Positions 56,701-64,000 of a stretch of 64,000 nucleotides of DNA are shown in pieces. The stretch lies in the NCBI GenBank assembly GCA_003550325.1, contig QKWP01000003.1:428285-492284 (forward strand). Reading direction: 5' to 3'. Position 1 is the first letter of the stretch. Each line of letters opens with the position of its first letter. The DNA comes from Gigaspora rosea (taxonomy: Eukaryota > Glomeromycota > Glomeromycetes > Diversisporales > Gigasporaceae). A program made the translations under genes and the position numbers. Below the pieces are notes generated by a model. The model did not search any database. It was not told where the DNA came from and saw only the letters and a list, made by a program, of their open reading frames with translations.

Positions 56701-59110
56701 TACCAAAATCTACACAAACCTCTGTTGAACCAGATACAACTGATTTAGATATCTTTTTTATGCAATATTCTAATAGATATGGCATCTTTATTCATGAAGA
56801 TAACCCAAATACTGCTAGACCAACCCCACTAGAGATAAAACCAACATTATGTATTAGCAAAAACTATTTAGGCAACTCTAACAAGGCTACACACTTCTTT
56901 CCAGTTGCTACAACAAACCAAATCATTACATGTCTTTGCAACCAATACCATACTAAATTTACCTCAAATAAAAATACTATCAAACAACCAAACCAAACCT
57001 TTTCTGTAGTCAAATCCTACTCTCAATTCAAAAAACTCCTTAAATAAGCAGAAGAATCTTGTGAATTTATCCCTCTAACTACTAACAACAGATCAATTAT
57101 CTAGTACACATACCTATCCATGCTACAAATGTAATCAAGAAATTGTTTGTGAAATTAGAGATAATAAAAGACACTATCTTTACAAAGATGGAATTTTTGA
57201 ACTTAACAATATTTATCACAAATTGTGTCTTCAAAATTTAAAGCAACAAAACAAACACACAACCCTCTTGCTTCTATTCTTCAACCATTAATATCTACAG
57301 GAACAACAAGCCAGGCTGAACAACCCAATTAATCTAATTTTAAAATTTTATTATCTAATCCTTTAGATATAGAAATTGATGACAACAACAACCAACCTAA
57401 TTTACAAGAATCTTCAGCTTCTTCTTAATTTGTTTTACACTCAAATACACCACCAACTTCAGAAGAACTTCAACAACAACAACAATCCAAATTATCTCAA
57501 GAGTCTCAACAAAATAATAACCAAGAACATCACTAATCTAATCAAAAGAAACCTCCTAGAGATACCTCTAATGATCTAGACTGGTTTGCCAAATATCCAG
57601 TAACAAATAAAATAGAACAGAATACCAAATTAAATACCAAATTAGCACAGAAAATTTTTAACTTTTCCAAATCTTATTTTCGTAAATTTATACCAGGAGC
57701 ACCAATTCCTTCTGAAAACCAAAAACAAAAACAAGCAACATCAAGCCAAAACCTATTCAAAAGCAAAGTTTTAACTGTTTACTCAATACTATAGCAGCTA
57801 AAAAACCAGAATTTCTTGTACAATTTCTCAAATAAACAAACCCATTACTAGACCCACAACTCAATATTCCACACTATATATTTGTCTCAACTCTTAAAAA
57901 GCTACTTGCTAAATTCACAGAAATTCTATTTACCAAACTTAACTATATCCATATTTTTAGATCACACTATTCTATACCTCCTTATACTGCAATTGAGCAT
58001 TGCTAAGTTTCAATTAGCTTTGCCCGCTTATATCTTTTTCTTAATAACAAATATGAGACTATTCATTACCAAAAATTTGCAGAAAAGCTTGATATCAAGC
58101 CCTTTTGATGCACACTACAATATAATATTAGCTATGACACTCCTCAAAAGCCTTTATTTGAAATCTTTAATAACAATCGCTTTACAATTACTGTTAATCT
58201 TAATATTCCCAAATATGTTTTTTTTGGTACCTTCTATATTCCTTCTTTTAAACTATATATACACAAATTTAATGAATAGTTTGAAACCTTCTTCAAATCC
58301 TATCAAAAACAATTCACAAATATTAATCAACAAAAAGTCTACAATTATCTCAAATTCCAAATTGCCACCAAACTAGCTGATGAATGTAAAAACTTCTACC
58401 CTTAGAATTTCAAATTTCAGAACCTTGCTCTCTTAGAGATCACTCAACTTAAACCAACAAAAAAGCTCTTCACCATATCCATACATACAAAGATTCCAAG
58501 TGTTCTATTCTTGAAGACCAAGATAACAAAGAACACAACTATAAAAACCTTTTTTAAACATCTTTTGCTATATATTCTGCACTAGAAAAAGATACTACTA
58601 TATTCTAAAAGACCCTATATAATCCTGACTTTTCTATTTTTTCACCTGGACAACAATATACTGCTACTTTTAAAAACCAATTCCACTACATATACTAAAC
58701 AAGCTAGCATTTAAGGTTGATCAAAGGTTTGCTCAGTTTAATAATACAGAAACAACTACTAAACGAACTGCCTTTTACTTATATTCACATCTTAAAGCAT
58801 ATCTTAAAGCAGCAGTACAAAATAACAATATTTCTGAGCTTGGTCGAGAACAAGCACTTGAAAAAACTATTACACCAACTATTGATCCACATATTCTGAC
58901 CAGAATTATTCTCTACTATAATGTTCAAAGCTAATTAAAATTTTCAATTGCACAAATTAAACAAAGCTATAAACAAGACTATTTTATTCAAGCTGAAAAA
59001 TTCATTATTAAATACTATAAAATCAAAATTCCAACTATAGTAAAAGATACATTATTCCTATCTACTGCATTTACAAACCCTTCTGCTACATATAGCTCCC
59101 TTTTTCAATA
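56701..59110 (+). pseudogene. LINE copy 2 ORF1
   Basis: The start codon position reads ATA where copy 1 has ATG, followed by PKSTQTSVEPDTTDLDIFF. Conserved pieces are RYGIFIHEDNPNTARPTP (56775), the zinc-site segment PCYKCNQEIVCE with NIYHKLC (57115-57235), DWFAKYPVTNKIEQN (about 57580), and an EN-like tail near 58700-59100. Multiple frameshifts and stops occur (for example 57045). The final codons and the ORF2 start, ATGA in copy 1, read ATAA here, so both start and overlap are lost. No function remains. Confidence 0.75.
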
Positions 59111-60798
59111 AGTTCTTCTATGGATAACATTAATGCAGCTGCCACTTTCAAAATAATGATGTGATGTCCTTCACTTATAGTGTGTTATTTTTGGGAGGGA
59201 ATGATATAAGTAGGCAGGCAGATAAGCCTATTTACACACAGAACAGGCTTTGGTATTGTGTGCAGCTATGAGAACCAAGCTTCAAACAGTGAGCAACCCC
59301 ATGAAAGAACAACCTTCTACCTTAGCTACCAATACATCACATCCTGCTAAGATACAATCCAAACAAATTATATCAATATCAAATACAACAACTATTCAAA
59401 ACACTTGTTATAACAAATTTCTTTAGTATTACAATTTGCCTATTTTACTATTATCACAAACTATTAAATCATTCTTAAATTATATAAAACACAACTACCC
59501 AGAACTCTACTCTCCACATTGTATCAAAATATCTATTTATACAAACAAAACACAAAGCTATAAAGAGGCACATATATATACCTCATGAACTCTGTTCTTT
59601 ACCTAACCATTCATTATTACCATTTGAAAACTTACCATACTGCTACAAAATTCTACTTAAATCTTCTACATCAAGCTGCTCAATACCAAGTCCAATATCT
59701 ACTTATACTAGTTTAGAACCTTATCAACCCTATACTTCTTCTCCTATACAACCAACTACTCGAGATCTAAATCTAAATATAGCTACTTATAATGTCAGAG
59801 GTTTTAATGTAGCCTTCAAAAGACAAATCTGGCAAGATTATTGTATCAACCATAATTTCTCTATTGCATGTATCACTAAAACCAAAATTTTATACAAAAC
59901 TAAGCTTTCCTTTTGCAATAACAACCTACTATTGGGCCAATTCAGATAGCTCATCAGAAGGTAATGCAATTATGATTTGCAATTACCTCAAACCTTATGT
60001 ACATAGCTGTCTTACTTATTCAGATGGAGCTATTGCATTCGATTTATTTTTCAAAAGTGATATTAAACTACAAATTATTTCAGTATATCTTTCTTCAACT
60101 GATATGACAAAAGAGCAAATACACAAAACATTATTATTAACTGGATACAACAAGCTAACAGTTAAATCTTTATTCTATTATTCTTGGTGATTCCAATACA
60201 CAAGACAATACTCTTAGTTCATCATTTAAATACAAACTTATAAACTTTTTCATCGATCAAATATGTTTGATATTGGAGCACATCTAAACAATACATACTA
60301 TACATGTTCAAACAATACAAGTTCTAGTAGAATTGACTATATCTGGACTGATTCATTTAATATACAATTCCTTTTTTTATATTATCTAGATAACAGTTAT
60401 ACTAGTACTTCTAGTAATTATCTTATTCTTACTACATCATGGACATTTCCTAATGCCTACTCTAAGCCACAACACCTTTATACTGGAATTAGTCACTGAA
60501 TTTTTAACTACAAAGTTATGTCAACAGACCAATAGTCTAAATTTTCAGAACTTTGTACTGATCTATCTATACAACACAACATCTCACTATCAATTAATAT
60601 TCAAGAGAATATTGATACTATCTGGCACAAAATTCAGCATTGTATTATACAAGCTGCAATTCAAACAATTCCTAACAAAATTTCTCAAAAGCGAAGTTAC
60701 AATCACAAGTACACACCACACTGTACTGCTCTTCATACAGGCCTCAAAAAACTTGGTTATTTAATTAAAACTATTAAAAGCAACACTAATCTGTATTT

Positions 60799-61002
60799 AG
60801 GGTTTCTCAAATATTTGATTCAAATATTTGATGCGAGTTAAGGTTACACTGCATAATATAAATTATTTAATTAAATACTTTAAAATGATGCTAGTACCTA
60901 TAGGTACTATCATTATTTTTAAAGTACTTAATTGAATAATTTATATTATGCGGTGTAACTCAAATTGCATCAAATATTTGAATCAAATATTTGCGAATCC
61001 CT
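60799..61002. mobile_element. 204-bp palindromic MITE with 10-bp TSD
   Basis: Ends AGGGTTTCTCAAATATTTGA and TCAAATATTTGCGAATCCCT, arms about 90 bp. ATCTGTATTT is duplicated exactly at 60789-60798 and 61003-61012. A 9-10-bp duplication suggests a Mutator-like (MULE) mover. Removal leaves KSNTNLYLPYINSY, continuous in the LINE frame. Confidence 0.88.
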
Positions 61003-61803
61003 ATCTGTATTTGCCATATATTAACTCCTATATATTACTTATCAATTCTTATACCAAAAGCAATCTTCAATCTTTTATATAACTTGATTCAACTCATATC
61101 TATCACTGGCTTCAACATGCCTATGATATATGGAAGCAGATTTATTATGCATACCATCTTGAGCACTCAATTCTCTTTCGTTAGCAAATAAATCAAACTT
61201 CAGAAAAATGATGCGAAACACTTGTTTCTAAACTCTCACAAGCTATTAATTGTATCCTGGACTGATATCAAACTCCAGTTCATTTCTCCAATAAACTTGA
61301 AACTTAATTAATAACCAACCCTGTTGCAATCAAACAACATGTTCAATCACATTTTTATAACTGGACAACTTATAGACCAACCAACCAAACTATTTTTAAT
61401 AGTTTTTGGCAACAACATTATGCTCCACTCCCTTATATTAATCCTAGCTGGTATACCTCACTTATTAACTCTATTACAGAAGATGAAGTTCTTCAAACAA
61501 TTGCTAAGCTTCCAAATGGCAAAGTCTGTGGGCCTACAATGAGACTTGTATTACTTCACTTACTGTTTTATTTAATCAATGCCTTTCTCAAAGTTGTATT
61601 CCTAAATTATGGAAGCATGGAAGAATATTTCCTATCCTTAAAAATAACTCATTTGATAGCAATCTAAATCTTACTTGTCCGATTAGCCTTATTGAACATA
61701 TCAAAAAGTATACACCAAAATTCTCACTAACTGACTTAACCAAGTATTCTCACAACATTCTATTCTATCACCTTACAACTATGTAGCCCTTCCAGGCATA
61801 TAT

Positions 61804-62551
61804 TGCTGAAAATAAGCTACCTCTAAAATGAGCTACCCCCCAGTTTGATCCAAAAACATCAAAATGCCTTTGACCCGAAAATAAGCTACCCTTTGTTGCA
61901 CCAAAAGATAATTAACAAAATTTTTAGTTCTGAAAATAAGCTACCCCTACAATTGATGAACGTTGCTACATAGTAAAGACTAAATTTTACTAAGCAAATC
62001 GATTAAAATTGCATAAGTAACCTTGTTGAGCAGGTCAAAATACGCGTACCCTGAAAATTTATACAAATCAGAGAACTTTTTATTATTTGACATTTAATTT
62101 TTACGTTCAACAAATTTTTTTTTGTAAAAAATAAACCGTGAACGTAAAAATTAAAAGTCAAATAATAAAAAGTTCTTTGATTTGTATGAAATTTTCAGGG
62201 TATGTATATTTTGATCTGCTAAATAAGGTTACTTATGCGACTTTAATCGATTTGCTTAGTAAAATTTAGACTTTACTATGTAGCGACTATAATCGATTTA
62301 CCAAAAATCACTTTATAAGTTATCCTGATTTTTTTCTGCATATTTATTTATTGTTTATATATCATCTACAGCATATTTATTTATTGTCTACAGCATATTA
62401 TTTATTTATTTTACTTATTAAAGTTTTGTATTCGAAAATAAGCTACCCTTTATTGTGTTTAAATTACTTAAAATAGTAAATAACCCGAAAATAATCTACC
62501 CATGGTTTTTTTTGTTAAAAATCAGCAAATAAAGGTAGCTTATTTTTAGCA
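61804..62551. mobile_element. 748-bp TIR element with AATAAGCTACC repeats
   Basis: TIR TGCTGAAAATAAGCTACC and GGTAGCTTATTTTTAGCA. GAAAATAAGCTACC recurs at about 61807, 61879, 61932, 62434 and 62488 as subterminal repeats. The centre (about 61960-62300) is a long foldback with arms of about 150 bp (GTAAAGACTAAATTTTACTA, TCAGAGAACTTTTTATTATT, and inverses). Flanks GCATATAT and ACATACAG may be a decayed 8-bp duplication. It splits the LINE copy 2 reverse transcriptase before IPIHILNNLIEDAN. Confidence 0.82.
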
Positions 62552-64000
62552 ACATACAGTACTTCTATTCCTATACATATTCTAAACAACTTAATAGAGG
62601 ATGCTAATTGCAATCACAAAAAAATCTGGATTTTATTCCAAGAAATGAGTAAAGCCTATGACTCTGTAAACTTTACTTTACTTGAACAAGCTCTTCATCA
62701 ACTTGCTTTACCAATTAGTATTATCAATATCCTTACTGATTTACTAGTTGATAGACAAAAACAAGTTATTACAAATCTTGGTCTTACTCTACCTTATCAC
62801 GTTCAAAATGGTATTGACTAGGGTGAAACTATTGCTCCTCTTTTATGGCAGATTTATTATGATCCTTTTATTACCTATATTCATACCAACTCATCTGGTT
62901 ATACTACTGAAATCTCCTGGATAACAAATCTCAAAAGCTATACCAAAGAAAAAATTAAAACACACTACTCAGTATTAGCTTATATGGATAATACTTTGTG
63001 GATTGCTTCTTCCCGTAATGAGCTTGCCAATATAATTTCAATTGCTGAATCTTTTTATATTATGGCCAATATTCAGGTTAATCCATCTAAATCAACTTTT
63101 TCAACTAATAGCAAACCAAATAATTATTCTTCTATAATCTTTAATAACCAAGCTATATCTCTCTGACCACATCATTACCCTTTTAAATTTCTTGGATGTT
63201 GGTCTACACTCAACAACAAGCAAACTCAACAAATACAACTAATATCTGCTGAGTCCTCTCAACTTATTAATATTACCAAAAAAAACAAATTACTGATACC
63301 CAAGCCAGATATATTATTAATTCTGTTATTATTCCAACTATTGAATATCGACTACAAAATATAGTTCTTAACAGATCTATATGTAACAAAATTTTTAAAC
63401 AACATATAGGTTTAGTCAAACACAAAGCTAAATTTAGTCAAACTATTCCTACTAGTACACTATTTTATCTGCAAATATATAATATTAATATCTGGGATAT
63501 TCAACTTCAGCACTATATATCCAACTTCATTAAATGATTAAACAATAATGATCTACTTGGAACCACAACCCACATTTGAATTCAGCAAATTCAAAACAAT
63601 CTCTGGTTACCTACTAGTATTTTCTTACATCCCAATCCTATAATTGATGGACCCAACAGATATACTACAAACTTTAAAATTATATTATTGTTCAAACATC
63701 TCAATTGTATAATTAGTTCTAATACAAATTGGAGTATTCCTTTTACAATTAAAGAAGGATCTGTGTCTTTAGAATCTATTCTATCCTCACACCCAAAATA
63801 CACAATCTTTAAAAAGCAAATTCGACATCATTATCTTCTCTTTTTGAAACAACTCATTACTTTTGATAATCTACATTTACTTGACTGGAAACATATTTTA
63901 CCCAGACTTAACAAAATTCCAAAAAGAAGAATTCCTCTATGGTTTACTTTGTTAGAAGATAAAGTTACTAGCTATTTATTTGAGCGAACTATATATACAC

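Larger units (their letters stand above)
55985..64000 (+). mobile_element. LINE (copy 2), decayed, cut by window end
   Basis: Homologous to the 38.8-54.4 kb LINE from TAATTCTTCCTGATGATCAC onward, in the same order: leader, ORF1, ORF2 with endonuclease and reverse transcriptase. It has many more stops and shifts than copy 1 and lies about 1.6 kb downstream of copy 1's tail. The RNase H part lies beyond the window. The leader contains a 9-bp tandem run of TAGCCACAC-like units at 56565-56612. MITEs interrupt it at 60799 and 61804. Confidence 0.88.
59120..64000 (+). pseudogene. LINE copy 2 ORF2, partial
   Basis: Endonuclease pieces: LNIATYNVRGFN (about 59772), then CITKTKIL, GDSNTQDN (about 60188) and SRIDYIWTDS (about 60325). 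Reverse transcriptase: the fingers segment FPILKNNSFDSNLNLTCPISL (61630-61690), QEMSKAYDSVNFTLLEQAL (about 62641), GID-stop-GETIAPLLW (stop TAG at 62819-62821 where copy 1 has Gln), and YMDN at 62981-62992 in place of YMDD. Loss of the second catalytic Asp alone would abolish polymerase activity. The C-terminal side follows (FKFLGCWSTLNNK, IWDIQLQHY) to the window edge. Two MITEs interrupt it. Confidence 0.82.

Overview
The window is very AT-rich (I estimate well over 70 % A+T by eye) eukaryotic DNA with short GT...AG introns of about 70-130 bp, few genes and dense transposon debris. Several features point to a Glomeromycotina fungus of the Rhizophagus type: a tyrosine-kinase-like (TKL) kinase with the HRDLHSNNIL catalytic loop fused to leucine-rich repeats, TPR relics, and FAR1/MULE, hAT and Tigger/pogo transposases alongside many foldback MITEs. 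That assignment is inference from gene content; no rRNA or other species marker is present.

Layout. 0-3.4 kb: alternating long palindromes and a broken hAT transposase. 3.4-15 kb: no genes; a cluster of foldback repeats (8.1-9.9 kb) and several small inverted-repeat elements. 15.2-18.4 kb: a multi-exon arthropod-type hemocyanin/phenoloxidase-like gene that keeps all six copper-ligand histidines but carries two nonsense codons and at least two frameshifts. 19.1-20.5 kb: a decayed gene I do not recognise. 21.9-23.7 kb: a fossil TPR gene. 24.55-26.38 kb: the only intact-looking cellular gene, a four-exon TKL kinase-LRR fusion. 26.7-29.8 kb: inverted-repeat elements. 30.2-35.6 kb: a FAR1-type MULE transposase gene split by two younger insertions. 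36.7-54.6 kb: a stack of nested elements. 56-64 kb: a second, older copy of the same LINE, cut by the window end.

The most informative structure is the nest at 37.4-54.6 kb. A TIR element (ends at 37368 and 54575) was entered by a tRNA-like SINE (15-bp target-site duplication, TSD) and by a 15.5-kb LINE interval (17-bp TSD and poly(A) tail). The LINE's second ORF was then entered by a 4.5-kb Tigger/pogo element (TA duplication), a 655-bp element (5-bp TSD) and a 294-bp MITE (8-bp TSD). At each of these three sites, removing the insert plus one TSD copy restores a continuous reading frame, which fixes the boundaries.

Only the kinase-LRR gene appears able to make a full protein. The other coding regions are pseudogenes, so most reading frames in the window are fossils. 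Several small elements have clear, differing TSDs (TA, TAA, TTAA, 5, 8 and 10 bp), which shows activity of many DNA-transposon superfamilies at one locus.
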